DNA from: DASPKT01 sp035626475
Lineage (GTDB): Bacteria > Pseudomonadota > Alphaproteobacteria > Azospirillales > Azospirillaceae
Direction: 5' to 3'
DNA length: 47,047 bases
NCBI GenBank assembly: GCA_035626475.1
Contig: DASPNP010000036.1
Span: forward strand, 1-47,047
Made by a program: the position numbers and the translations under genes. Under the pieces are notes generated by a model. The model made no database searches and had not been told where the DNA came from. It was given only the letters and a program-made list of their open reading frames with translations. Of the stretch, positions 15,397-23,311 are shown one piece after another (position 1 is the first letter of the stretch; the number at the start of each line of letters is the position of its first letter).

Positions 15397-16319
15397 GCCG
15401 CCTCGGTCTCCGGGGCGGGTTTGGCGACGCTGGACGGCGCGTAGCGCTTCGTCATCTCCACGCAGAAATCGGCGAATTCCTGCGGGTCCTGCGGCGGGCT
15501 GGTGTAGTGCGGCTGCACGCCCTTGTGCTCCGGCGTGAAGCAGTAGGTGACGGTGACGTCGAAATCCTTCAGTGCCTCCATCTGCCGGTCGAACCAGGCG
15601 ATGGCGTCCGGCCGGTAATAGTCGGCCCAGCTGATGCCGGTGCGCAGGTAGGTGACGCCCATCTCCTTCAGCCGCCGCACCGCATCGTCCAGCCGATGGT
15701 CCTGGTAGTGGAACCACTGGCAGATGCCCATCTCGGGCGCGAAGCGGTTGAAATGCTTGTAGGCCAGCTTCTCCGACCCGTCCTCGCGGACCAGCCCCAT
15801 GTAGAAATGGCGGTAGTAGCTGCTGCCCTCGGCCTCGCGGTGGCGGGTGGTGGCCGGCCAGGCCTTGGGCAGGTCGAACAGGCTGTACCAGTGGATGCGC
15901 GGCACCCGGCCGACCAGCAGCTCGGCGGTGCGCTGCAGGCCGAACTCCTGCACCTCCTCGGCGCCGAAGGTGGAGATGCCGACCTCCGACACCCACAGTT
16001 CCTTGCCGGTGACCTGCCGGATCTCCTCCAGCTTGTCCGGCCACTCGTTCAGCTGCCAGTGGTTCCAGTCCAGCGGAAAGCCGTGGACCGCGACCACGTC
16101 CAGATCATCGAGCGCGCCGCGCCGGTCCAGGTTCCGGATGAAGTTCGGGTCGATGGGGGAGATGCCGCCCAGGACGCGCGGGACCGACGGGCAGGCCTCC
16201 TTCAGCGCCTTCGCGGTCACCCGGGTCATGTCGGCAAAGGCCGCCCATTCGGGATCGAGCTCCAAATCCCAATGGGACTTGTTGTTGGGCTCGTTCCAGA
16301 TCATCACGCTATCGAGCAT
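15393..16319 (-). CDS. GH-A-clan glycosidase-like protein, apparently circularly permuted barrel
   Basis: A 308-aa protein annotated in similar clusters as a beta-xylosidase or cellulase. The acid/base motif MIWNEPNN (Glu10) lies at the very N-terminus. The nucleophile motif LWVSEVGIST (Glu112) and an aromatic beta-8-like RIHWYSLFDLP follow. Only after these comes what looks like the start of a TIM barrel: GVTYLRTGISWADYY (221-235), then FDVTVTYCFTPEH (253-265) and the helix EFADFCVEMTKRY. In normal GH-A enzymes those strands precede WNEP. The upstream gene ends 11 nt before this start, so no missing N-terminus can be hidden. It may be a transferase or hydrolase acting on the cluster's glycoside. 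Confidence 0.8.
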   Translation of the reverse strand: MLDSVMIWNEPNNKSHWDLELDPEWAAFADMTRVTAKALKEACPSVPRVLGGISPIDPNFIRNLDRRGALDDLDVVAVHGFPLDWNHWQLNEWPDKLEEIRQVTGKELWVSEVGISTFGAEEVQEFGLQRTAELLVGRVPRIHWYSLFDLPKAWPATTRHREAEGSSYYRHFYMGLVREDGSEKLAYKHFNRFAPEMGICQWFHYQDHRLDDAVRRLKEMGVTYLRTGISWADYYRPDAIAWFDRQMEALKDFDVTVTYCFTPEHKGVQPHYTSPPQDPQEFADFCVEMTKRYAPSSVAKPAPETEAA

Positions 16320-16330
16320 GTCGCTTCCCC

Positions 16331-17131
16331 TTACCGACCCTTGTTCTTGTCAGCCGGCCCTTTCGCCGGATACACCGCGCCCGGCCCATAGGGCGGCTCC
16401 ACCACCCGGCAGATGAAGACCTCCTGCTCGGGATGGTCGACCACCTGGAACCCGGCGCTCCTCAGCATGGCCTCGGCACAGGCGTTGTTGGGAACCCACC
16501 AGTTCGTCCAGTCCTGGGCGTATTCATGCTCGACGAAATGCATCTTCGGATAGCCCGGACGGTCGAAGATGTCCGTCGTCCAGAACGGATAGTCCTTCTC
16601 GAGGCTGTCCACCTCGGGGCTGCCGCGCTGCATGGACTGGAAGACCAGCAGATCCTTGGCGACGTGCTCGCGGATCAGGTCCAGCGCCAGCAGCGGGTGG
16701 CGCAGGTGATAGAGCACGCCCATGAAGATCACGACGTCGAACTTCTCGCCCAAGGCACCCACGTCGTAGACGGAGAGCTTGCGGAACTCGACGTCCGTGA
16801 AGCCCAGCACTTCCGCGGCGAAGCGGGCCTGCTCCAGATACTGGTCGTCGAAATCGACACCGACGACGCGGGCAGCACCCCGCCGCTTCATCTCGACCGA
16901 GTAGAAGCCGGCGTTGCAGCCGATATCCAGGACGGTCTTGCCCGTCAGATCCTTCGGCAGCGCGTGTTCGAAGCCCCGATACTTGACGCGCGGATAGTCG
17001 CCCAGGAAATGGTCAGGCGCGGTCGCCACGCCGTTCAGGTCGAGATTGTGGAACCAGGGCCCCAGCGCCTCGGCCCGCGCCCTGATCTCGTCCGGGGAGA
17101 GGTTCCCCTTGGCCGCGCTCCCGTCCATCAT
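16331..17131 (-). CDS. SAM-dependent methyltransferase (Rta_06860-like)
   Basis: A 266-aa class I methyltransferase. The SAM-binding motif I is VLDIGCNAGFYSVEM (about 72-86), the acidic motif II is RVVGVDFDDQYLEQAR and motif III-IV is FDVVIFMGVLYHLRHP. The N-terminal WFHNLDLNG and the C-terminal HFVEHEYAQDWTNWWVPN resemble a family I recall as the Rta_06860 methyltransferases, found in sugar-transferase clusters. Its start overlaps the nucleotidyltransferase stop (ATGA). It would O- or N-methylate the conjugate or its precursor; the acceptor is unknown. Confidence 0.9.
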   Translation of the reverse strand: MMDGSAAKGNLSPDEIRARAEALGPWFHNLDLNGVATAPDHFLGDYPRVKYRGFEHALPKDLTGKTVLDIGCNAGFYSVEMKRRGAARVVGVDFDDQYLEQARFAAEVLGFTDVEFRKLSVYDVGALGEKFDVVIFMGVLYHLRHPLLALDLIREHVAKDLLVFQSMQRGSPEVDSLEKDYPFWTTDIFDRPGYPKMHFVEHEYAQDWTNWWVPNNACAEAMLRSAGFQVVDHPEQEVFICRVVEPPYGPGAVYPAKGPADKNKGR

Positions 17132-17919
17132 CGCGCCTCCGCATCCTCAGTGGAACCCGTCGTCTCCCCCGGGGCGGCACCCGCGCCCGGCGGCCCTCCG
17201 TCGCCTGCAAGCAGGCCGATCGCGGCGCGGTAGCCGTGGATCGTGCCGACATCGACGTAGGAGGTGCCGGCCCGGATGCCCACGGCCCTGCCGCCGCGCT
17301 CGATCCAGGCGTTCACCAGCGTCCCCATGAACTCGTCCCGGCGGTCGCGCTCGCGCCAGAGGTCGTGCAGCTCGTGCAGCACATGGCCCGGCATCTTGAA
17401 GGCGCCCCAGATCCAGTTGCTGGTGGCGTTCTGCCGCTTCACCTGGATTTCGCGGACCGTGCCGTCGGCATCGGTCTCGACCGCGTCGAAGAACTCCGGC
17501 CGCTCCACAGGGAACAGCAGGAAGGACAGCTTGTCGTCCGGCAGCGCCCGCAGCGCATGCTCGGGGAACCAGACCGTGTCGGGCAGGCCGATCAGGACCG
17601 GCTCGTCCGGCCGGATCAGCGGCAGGGCGCGGAAGATGGCGTCGCACAGGCCGCCCGGCCGGGGCTGGACCACATAGGCGATGGAGGCGGTGCCGTAGCC
17701 GCCGCCGTAATATTCCAGTATGTCCGACTTGCCCGGGCCGATGACGAAGCAGACCTTGTCCGCCCCGCCCAGCACCATGCGCTCGATCAGGTACTCGGAG
17801 ACGGCGCGCGGCCGCTCGGTCTCACCGTCAAGGCGGCTGCCCACGGGCAGCAGCTCCTTGGAGAAGGCGAGCGGCTGGATGCGCGTGCCGCTGCCGGCGG
17901 CCGGGACGATGCCCCACAT
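17128..17919 (-). CDS. Sugar nucleotidyltransferase
   Basis: A 263-aa NTP-transferase of the GlmU/RmlA superfamily. The nucleotide-binding motif GIVPAAGSGTRIQPL starts at residue 3 and the conserved Lys is in FSKELLPVG. The acidic metal-binding residue is in VLIGLPDTVWF, and GTSYVDVGTIHGYRAAI is at the C-terminal end. It would make an NDP-sugar donor for the two neighbouring glycosyltransferases. The last 25 residues are Gly/Pro/Ala/Glu-rich and probably disordered. It starts 3 nt after the CgeB-like gene stop. Confidence 0.9.
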   Translation of the reverse strand: MWGIVPAAGSGTRIQPLAFSKELLPVGSRLDGETERPRAVSEYLIERMVLGGADKVCFVIGPGKSDILEYYGGGYGTASIAYVVQPRPGGLCDAIFRALPLIRPDEPVLIGLPDTVWFPEHALRALPDDKLSFLLFPVERPEFFDAVETDADGTVREIQVKRQNATSNWIWGAFKMPGHVLHELHDLWRERDRRDEFMGTLVNAWIERGGRAVGIRAGTSYVDVGTIHGYRAAIGLLAGDGGPPGAGAAPGETTGSTEDAEAR

Positions 17920-17922
17920 CTG

Positions 17923-19044
17923 TCACTCTCCGTGAATGGTGCCGCCGGCATCGCCGGCATGGGGGACCGGCCGTGGGGGGCGGCTCGCGGAGGACAACGA
18001 GGCCAGCAGCGTCTCGGCCCGGCTGTCGGCCGTATGCTCCGCCAGCACCCGTTCGCGCGCGGCCTCTGCGACGCGGCGCAGCTCGGTGTCCGTCAGGTCG
18101 ATGGCGGCCACGGCCTCCGCCGTGTCGCGCGCCACCAGGATCTCCTCGCCGGGCGTGAAGAAGGCGTCCAGCCCCTCCCAGCTGTCCGACAGGATCGGGC
18201 AGCCGCAGGCCGCAGCCTCGAACAGCCGGCCGCTGGGGCACCAGCCCATGGCGGCCATGGCTTGGCGGGTGACGTTCAGGGTCAGCCGGCCGCTGGAGAA
18301 GAAGGCCGGATGCTCGGGTGGCGGCAGGTGGCGGACGAAGTGGATGTTGTCCGTCCAGGGGAAGTCCGGCGGATACTGCGCCCCGCCGATCAGGAAGCGG
18401 CGGCCGGGCAGCCGCCGGGCGGGCTCGATGAACAGCCGCTCCAGCATCGCCTGCCGGTCGGCGGCGTAGGTGCCCATGTAGCTGAGGTCGGCGCGGTAAT
18501 GCTCCTGCGGCCCGACCGGCCGGTGGACGGACGGGTCGACATGGCCGTAGAGCGGCAGGACGGTGCGGGCGCCGAGCCGGGTCCGCAGCTCGTCCAGCGC
18601 CTGCCCGCCGGTGTAGCTCAGCACCAGGTCGAAGCCGCCGAGGCCCCGCGGCCCGATATAGGCCAGCCCCTCCCCCGCCGACAGCGCCGCAAGCGTGACC
18701 GGCGTGTCCAAATCGTAGAAGCAGCGGATGCCGCGCGCCTCCTCCAGCACCAGCTCCGTCGCCTCGATCCCGTCGGGGCAGTAGCTGGTGACCATGGCGA
18801 GGTCGGCGTCCTTGATGTCGGCCCTGGCGCGCTCCTGCACGCCCTCCCAGTCCGGGTAGAGCACCAGCTCGCCACCCGGCAGCTCCCACAGATCGCGGGA
18901 CCCGGCGTACCAGCTGACGTCCTTCTCGTAGAAGACGACGCGGCAGCCGCGGCGGGCCAGCGCGGATATGAGCCCGCGCCAGAGCGTCGCGTGGCCGTTG
19001 CCCCAGGAGGAGGAAACGGTGAGCCCGAAGATGACGATCTTCAT
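17923..19044 (-). CDS. CgeB-like glycosyltransferase
   Basis: A 373-aa GT-B fold protein. The N-terminal Rossmann segment is KIVIFGLTVSSSWGNGHATL with the glycine-rich loop. The central DLVLSYTGGQALDEL and the C-terminal YMGTYAADRQAMLERLF and LFEAAACGCPILSDSWEGLD are the typical CgeB/GT1-like nucleotide-sugar end. CgeB-type enzymes act in spore-coat and polysaccharide maturation, and related genes occur in uncharacterised sugar clusters of proteobacteria. The ATG at 19044 overlaps the phosphatase stop (ATGA). The longer open frame to 19380 runs inside the phosphatase gene and is a shadow. Confidence 0.87.
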   Translation of the reverse strand: MKIVIFGLTVSSSWGNGHATLWRGLISALARRGCRVVFYEKDVSWYAGSRDLWELPGGELVLYPDWEGVQERARADIKDADLAMVTSYCPDGIEATELVLEEARGIRCFYDLDTPVTLAALSAGEGLAYIGPRGLGGFDLVLSYTGGQALDELRTRLGARTVLPLYGHVDPSVHRPVGPQEHYRADLSYMGTYAADRQAMLERLFIEPARRLPGRRFLIGGAQYPPDFPWTDNIHFVRHLPPPEHPAFFSSGRLTLNVTRQAMAAMGWCPSGRLFEAAACGCPILSDSWEGLDAFFTPGEEILVARDTAEAVAAIDLTDTELRRVAEAARERVLAEHTADSRAETLLASLSSASRPPRPVPHAGDAGGTIHGE

Positions 19045-19640
19045 GCGGCCGGCACCCGCTCGTTCACGGACAGGACGCGCACGCCCCACTCGGCCAGTTC
19101 CAGCCGCGACAGGCTGGCCGGCGCCACCTCCAGCCGCAGCATCAGGTCCAGCGTCATGCCCAGCGCCCAGGCCAGCGTCGCGCGGATCGGGTCGGCATGG
19201 CCGATGACGGCGACGGTGCCGGTCGGCTCCTCCCGCCTGATGCGCTCGAGATGCGTCACCATGCGAAGCTGCACCTGCTGCATGCTCTCGCCGCCGGGGG
19301 TGACGGCGCCGGAGCGGAAGGCGTTCCAGCGCAGCCAGCGCGGGTCCCCTTCCAGCTCGGCGAAGCGGCGGCCGGTCCACTCGCCGAAATCGACCTCGGT
19401 CACCTCGGGCGTCGGCTCCACCGGCACCCTGATGCGGGTGGCGATGATGGCGGCGGTCTCGCGGCAGCGCTGCACCGGGCTGGACAGCAGGCGGGTGATT
19501 CCGGCGCGCTCAAGCACGCCCGCCAGCCGCTCCGCCTCCTCGCGCCCGGACGCGCTCAACCCCACGCCCTCCATCCGCCCGGCAAGGGTGCTGCCCAGCA
19601 GGTCGTGGCTGCCGTGGCGCACCAGCAGGAAGTGCGTCAT
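19041..19640 (-). CDS. Histidine-phosphatase-family protein
   Basis: A 199-aa member of the phosphoglycerate-mutase-like (branch 1) superfamily. The catalytic RHG is in FLLVRHGSHD (residues 8-10), the second Arg in SPVQRCRETA, the acid Glu in EVDFGEWTG and the distal His in VAVIGHADPIR. It probably removes phosphate from a sugar or inositol phosphate. In mycothiol synthesis an unidentified phosphatase follows the first glycosyl transfer, and this gene could fill the equivalent step here (inference). It is overlapped by its neighbours at both ends with ATGA junctions. Confidence 0.92.
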   Translation of the reverse strand: MTHFLLVRHGSHDLLGSTLAGRMEGVGLSASGREEAERLAGVLERAGITRLLSSPVQRCRETAAIIATRIRVPVEPTPEVTEVDFGEWTGRRFAELEGDPRWLRWNAFRSGAVTPGGESMQQVQLRMVTHLERIRREEPTGTVAVIGHADPIRATLAWALGMTLDLMLRLEVAPASLSRLELAEWGVRVLSVNERVPAA

Positions 19641-20752
19641 AGGCCGTAGTCGCCGTCGATGAAGCTGCGGGTGCGCTGGCGCGCCTCGGCGTCGGTATAT
19701 TGCTGCGGCGGCGACTTCATGAGGTAGCTGGAGGGGCCGTCCAGCGCCCCGCCCTCGCCCCGGTCCATCGCCAGCTTGGCGCAGCGGACCGCGTCGATGA
19801 CGACGCCGGCGGAGTTCGGGCTGTCCCAGACCTCCAGCTTCAGCTCCACGTTCAGCGGCACGTTGCCGAAGCTGGTGCCCTCCATGCGGATGTAGGCCCA
19901 TTTGCGGTCGGTCAGCCAGGGCACGTAGTCGGAGGGACCGACATGCGCGTCCTCGTTCGCCAGGGGCACGTCGAGCTGGCTGGTGACGGCGTTGGTCTTG
20001 CTGATCTTCTTGGACTCCAGCCGCTCCCGCTCCAGCATGTTCTGGAAGTCGGAGTTGCCACCGAAGTTCAGCTGGTAGGTATGGTCCAGGCGCACCCCGC
20101 GCTCGCGGAACAGGTTCGCCAGCACGCGGTGGACGATGGTGGCGCCGACCTGGCTCTTGATGTCGTCGCCGACGATCGGCAGCCGCGCCTCCTCGAACTT
20201 CCGGCGCCATTCGGGGCGCGAGGCGATGAAGACCGGGATGCAGTTCACGAAGCCGCAGCGCGCCTCGATGGCGGCCTCGGCATAGTACTCGGTCGCCTTC
20301 TGCGAGCCGACCGGCAGGTAGGAGACGACCACGTCGGTGCCGGTGTCGCGCAGGACCTTGGGCACGTCGGCGACGGCCACGTCGCTCTCCCGCACCGTTT
20401 GGCTCAGATACTTGCCCAGCCCGTCCAGCGTCGGCCCACGCCGCACCGGCACGCCGAGATGGGGCACCGGGGCGAAGCGGAAGGTGTTGTTGGGCGGGGC
20501 GAGGATCGCCTCGGACACGTCCAGCCCGACCTTGTCGGCGGAGACGTCGAAGGCGGCGGAGATCTCCACATCGCCGACATGGTACCCCCCGAGCCGGACG
20601 TTCATCAGCCCGGGTACCGCATCGTTGTCGCCGGCGCGGCGGTAGAACTCGATGCCCTGCACGAGGGACGAGGCGCAGTTGCCGACGCCGACCAGCGCCA
20701 CGCGCACTTTCCGTTCAGCCAATTTCCCAGGCTCCCGACCCGTGGCCCCCAC
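19637..20752 (-). CDS. ino1: Myo-inositol-3-phosphate synthase
   Basis: A 371-aa enzyme converting glucose 6-phosphate to 1L-myo-inositol 1-phosphate (the D-3-phosphate) with NAD. The NAD-binding loop is ALVGVGNCASSLVQG and the catalytic-domain signatures are VVSYLPVGSQKATEYY, GDDIKSQVGATIVHR and YQLNFGGNSDFQNM with the invariant Lys and Asn residues. Length and motifs fit the short bacterial/actinobacterial type rather than the 500-aa eukaryotic type. It is the promoter-proximal gene of the leftward run. Upstream (20753-21247) is a gene-free stretch that must hold the promoter. Confidence 0.95.
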   Translation of the reverse strand: MGATGREPGKLAERKVRVALVGVGNCASSLVQGIEFYRRAGDNDAVPGLMNVRLGGYHVGDVEISAAFDVSADKVGLDVSEAILAPPNNTFRFAPVPHLGVPVRRGPTLDGLGKYLSQTVRESDVAVADVPKVLRDTGTDVVVSYLPVGSQKATEYYAEAAIEARCGFVNCIPVFIASRPEWRRKFEEARLPIVGDDIKSQVGATIVHRVLANLFRERGVRLDHTYQLNFGGNSDFQNMLERERLESKKISKTNAVTSQLDVPLANEDAHVGPSDYVPWLTDRKWAYIRMEGTSFGNVPLNVELKLEVWDSPNSAGVVIDAVRCAKLAMDRGEGGALDGPSSYLMKSPPQQYTDAEARQRTRSFIDGDYGL

Positions 20753-21045
20753 CGGGGCCGACGCCCCCGCGGGAAGGTGAAGGGGCGACGGGACGAGCCC
20801 CGCCGCACACCCGGCCGACGCCCCCCGCAGGCCCCCGGCGTACCGGCCACGGCCGGATGCATAGGCACCAACGCCAGGGCTCCGGCGTGGTTCCTATGTA
20901 GAAGGATGCTCAGGCGTGTGGGGAGACTGGCGTCCGGGGTGCCCCATGGGTCCCCGCATGCTCCCATCCCCGCGCGATAGGTCCGCTCAAGCGCGCGAAT
21001 GGGCCTAGCCGGATGGGGAGTGGGACGGGGTGGAGCGCCGTTTCA
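20753..21045. other. Gene-free leader region upstream of the inositol cluster
   Basis: About 290 bp before the family B repeat in which I find no convincing gene. The first 130 bp are very GC-rich. An AT-richer patch near 20890-20910 (GGTTCCTATGTAGAAGGATG) is a possible promoter site for ino1 or a remnant. No recognisable operator or riboswitch was seen. Confidence 0.35.
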
Positions 21046-21245
21046 TCCTTCTCCCCTCGCGGGAGAAGGAGGGACCCACGCCGCAGGCGTGGGGGGATGA
21101 GGGGGCGGCCGCCATGGGCGGACGTTCTCGACGCTTTTGCCAAGCTGAACTGGTGAGAAGGCCCGGGCTTCCGCCCGGTCCACCCCTCACCCTTCCCATG
21201 CTGCGCATGGGCCCCTTCCCTCTCCCGCAAGGGGAGAGGGAGAGT
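21046..21245. repeat. Composite palindromic repeat family B, copy 1
   Basis: A 200-bp element. The left module is a hairpin of the type CCTTCTCCCCTCGCGGGAGA followed by GGGACCC, a variable small hairpin and GGGGGATGAGGGG. A spacer with a GGGCTTCCGCCC stem follows. The right module is inverted: CCCCTCACCC, a variable hairpin, then CCTCTCCCGCAAGGGGAGAG. Copies recur at 36747-36945 and 46906 to the window end. Confidence 0.85.
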
Positions 21246-21247
21246 TC

Positions 21248-22426
21248 CTACGCCCGCCCGCTCCACACCGGGGCGAAGGGCATGCCGGCCATTTCCATGG
21301 CCTCGTCGATCATGTCGTCGCTCTTCTGGTCGAAGATCTGCATCAGCAGGTCGTCGACGGCGCGCTCCTCGATGTGGCCGCATTCGGCGAAGACGCGGGC
21401 CAGCACCTGGGTCTGGAAGGCGCGGCGGCGCTCCTCGTCGCCGGTGTAGCGCATCTCGCGCACCACGTTGATGGCGGACTGGAAGGGCTCCAGCAGCAGG
21501 GCGGAGATGCGGGCCTTGTCCATGACGGCGCGCAAGCCCTGCTCGCCGGCGTCGAACAGCAGCACCTGGGCGTTCACCGGCTGGATGGCGGCCCGCACCG
21601 CGACGCCGGCCACGAACAGGCCGATGTCGCCGGCGCAGAGCGCGCGGAACAGCAGGCTGGCGGTCAGGCGGCCGTTCATCTGGAGGTGGCGGGCCAGCAG
21701 CTCCACGTCGGTGGAGCGGCGCGCCGTCGGCTGCAGCAGCAGCACGGTCGCCGCCTCGCGCCCCTTCACGATCAGCTCCGCCATGACGCCGGGCGACAGG
21801 CGGTAGCGGTCGGTCAGCATCTCGCGGATGTCCTCGGACACCTGGTTGATCAGCCGCTCCACCACCGTCACCGGCAGCTGCGGCCGGGCGGCCAGGGGCT
21901 CGGCGACGAAGGGCACGTCGCCGTAGCGGTCGGCCACCTTCTCCAGGGTCGGCGGCTCGATGTCGGCGGTCTCGTTCGCCAGCAGCGTGCCGATGGCCTT
22001 GAGGTTTGCGGTCTCCACGATGGCGTCGGCGACCTTGGGCGAGACGCCGTCGCGGCCGGCGATGGCGACCTGCTTCTCCGCGTCGCGCTGGCCGATCACC
22101 TCCAGCAGGAAGTCGTCGGCCAACCGTTCGGAATAGCGCAGCACCGGGAAGGCCACCTTGCCCACGTCGTTGGCTAGGCGCCGGGCGAGGTCGTCCGAGA
22201 GCAGCGGGCTGTTGTAGATCTGCCAGGCCACGGCCTCGCGCACGGCCGCCTCGGCGTCGCGGGCGAACCGGCTGATGACGTCGTGCGCCAGCCTGGCCTC
22301 CCGGTCGTCCATCCGGTTGGCTTTGAAGTCCTGGACGACCTTCGCCATCGTGTCGATGCGGGCCTCGGCGGAACGGTCGATCAGCAACCGCTCGACGTCT
22401 GCGCTGCTGAGGGAATTCGCGGTCAT
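21248..22426 (-). CDS. DUF2336 domain protein
   Basis: A 392-aa cytoplasmic protein of the alphaproteobacterial DUF2336 family, built from HEAT-like helical repeats. Examples are ADVERLLIDRSAEARI, VREAVAWQIYNSPLLSDDLA, FPVLRYSERLADDFLLEVI, VSPKVADAIVETANLKAIG and LSPGVMAELIVKGREAAT. The family commonly sits near motility, cell-cycle or surface-sensing genes and its biochemical function is unknown. The ATG at 22426 has GGAGAAGG upstream and is preferred over 22480. It lies downstream of the MarR-type gene in the same direction, with a 153-nt gap that may carry its own promoter. Confidence 0.88.
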   Translation of the reverse strand: MTANSLSSADVERLLIDRSAEARIDTMAKVVQDFKANRMDDREARLAHDVISRFARDAEAAVREAVAWQIYNSPLLSDDLARRLANDVGKVAFPVLRYSERLADDFLLEVIGQRDAEKQVAIAGRDGVSPKVADAIVETANLKAIGTLLANETADIEPPTLEKVADRYGDVPFVAEPLAARPQLPVTVVERLINQVSEDIREMLTDRYRLSPGVMAELIVKGREAATVLLLQPTARRSTDVELLARHLQMNGRLTASLLFRALCAGDIGLFVAGVAVRAAIQPVNAQVLLFDAGEQGLRAVMDKARISALLLEPFQSAINVVREMRYTGDEERRRAFQTQVLARVFAECGHIEERAVDDLLMQIFDQKSDDMIDEAMEMAGMPFAPVWSGRA

Positions 22427-22579
22427 CGCCCTTCTCCAGTCGGACCGGGCAAGGCTCCGCCCGCCACGGCCGGGGTCCATCCCCGCCGCGTCAGCGCATT
22501 TGCCCGGTATTTCTCTAAAACTTTCAACGTCTCCTGGAACCCGGTCGCCCGGTCGCGCAGGGCGCCCGGACGGGTCGCG

Positions 22580-23116
22580 TCACTCGTAATCGAACGCGTC
22601 GTACCGGATGACATCGGTCCAGGTCCGCTCCAGTCGGCGTAGCGTGCGGTAGGTGGCGTCGAGATCCTCGGCCTCGGTCTCGTTCCGGGCGAGGCCCTCG
22701 ATGTGCGAGGCTTCCAGCTGCTTCAGCGCGGCGCACAGCTCGGCGCCGCGGGCCGACAGCTTCAGCCGGGCCGAGCGGCGGTCGCGCTGCGACTGCGCGC
22801 GGTCGACATAGCCGGCCTCGACCAGGTGCTTGAGATTGTAGGAGGCGTTGGAGCCCAGATAGTAGCCGCGCTCGATGAGGTCGCGCACCGACAGCTCCTC
22901 GCCGCCGATCGTCATCATCATCAGCGCCTGCACGGGCGAGATGTCCTCCACCCCCAGCCGCGCCATCTCGATCCGCACCACGTCCAGGAAGCGGCGGTGC
23001 ATGCGCTCGATCAGGCGGGCGAGGTCCTGGACGCCGCGCATGGCCGGCTGGCGCTCGGGCCGGGCGGCGAGCTTCGGCTCCACGGACTTCAGGTCGGCGG
23101 CGGGCCCGGCGCTCAT
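22580..23116 (-). CDS. MarR-family winged-helix regulator (PetP/LdtR-like)
   Basis: A 178-aa regulator. The winged-helix core includes ISPVQALMMMTIGGEELSVR, the recognition-helix segment GYYLGSNASYNLKHLVEAGY and the wing AQSQRDRRSARLKLSARG. These match the PetP/LdtR subgroup of alphaproteobacteria, whose members control respiratory or cell-wall (L,D-transpeptidase) genes. A GTG at 23140 would add eight residues, but the ATG at 23116 fits better. It is divergent from the TadD-like lipoprotein gene, with a 195-bp AT-rich promoter region between them. Confidence 0.88.
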   Translation of the reverse strand: MSAGPAADLKSVEPKLAARPERQPAMRGVQDLARLIERMHRRFLDVVRIEMARLGVEDISPVQALMMMTIGGEELSVRDLIERGYYLGSNASYNLKHLVEAGYVDRAQSQRDRRSARLKLSARGAELCAALKQLEASHIEGLARNETEAEDLDATYRTLRRLERTWTDVIRYDAFDYE

Positions 23117-23311
23117 GGGGCGCCAGCCTGCGCGGGGCACGTCGTGCCGGCCGCACTATTCGGGCAAATCGGCATGGTTATGGTCGCCATCATGTTGCGT
23201 CAAATTTTACCGATTGTTTAGATTTCCACCGCCCCTCTACTTGGACGAGGATACCAAGCTTTGCCGAACTGACCTATAACTACCCTACCCATCTAGAAGG
23301 GAGTATGACGG

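Noticed and set aside
21046..21245. Repeat family B as a possible CRISPR-like array
   Set aside because: Each locus has one composite palindrome, not direct repeats with regular unique spacers, and no cas genes are present.
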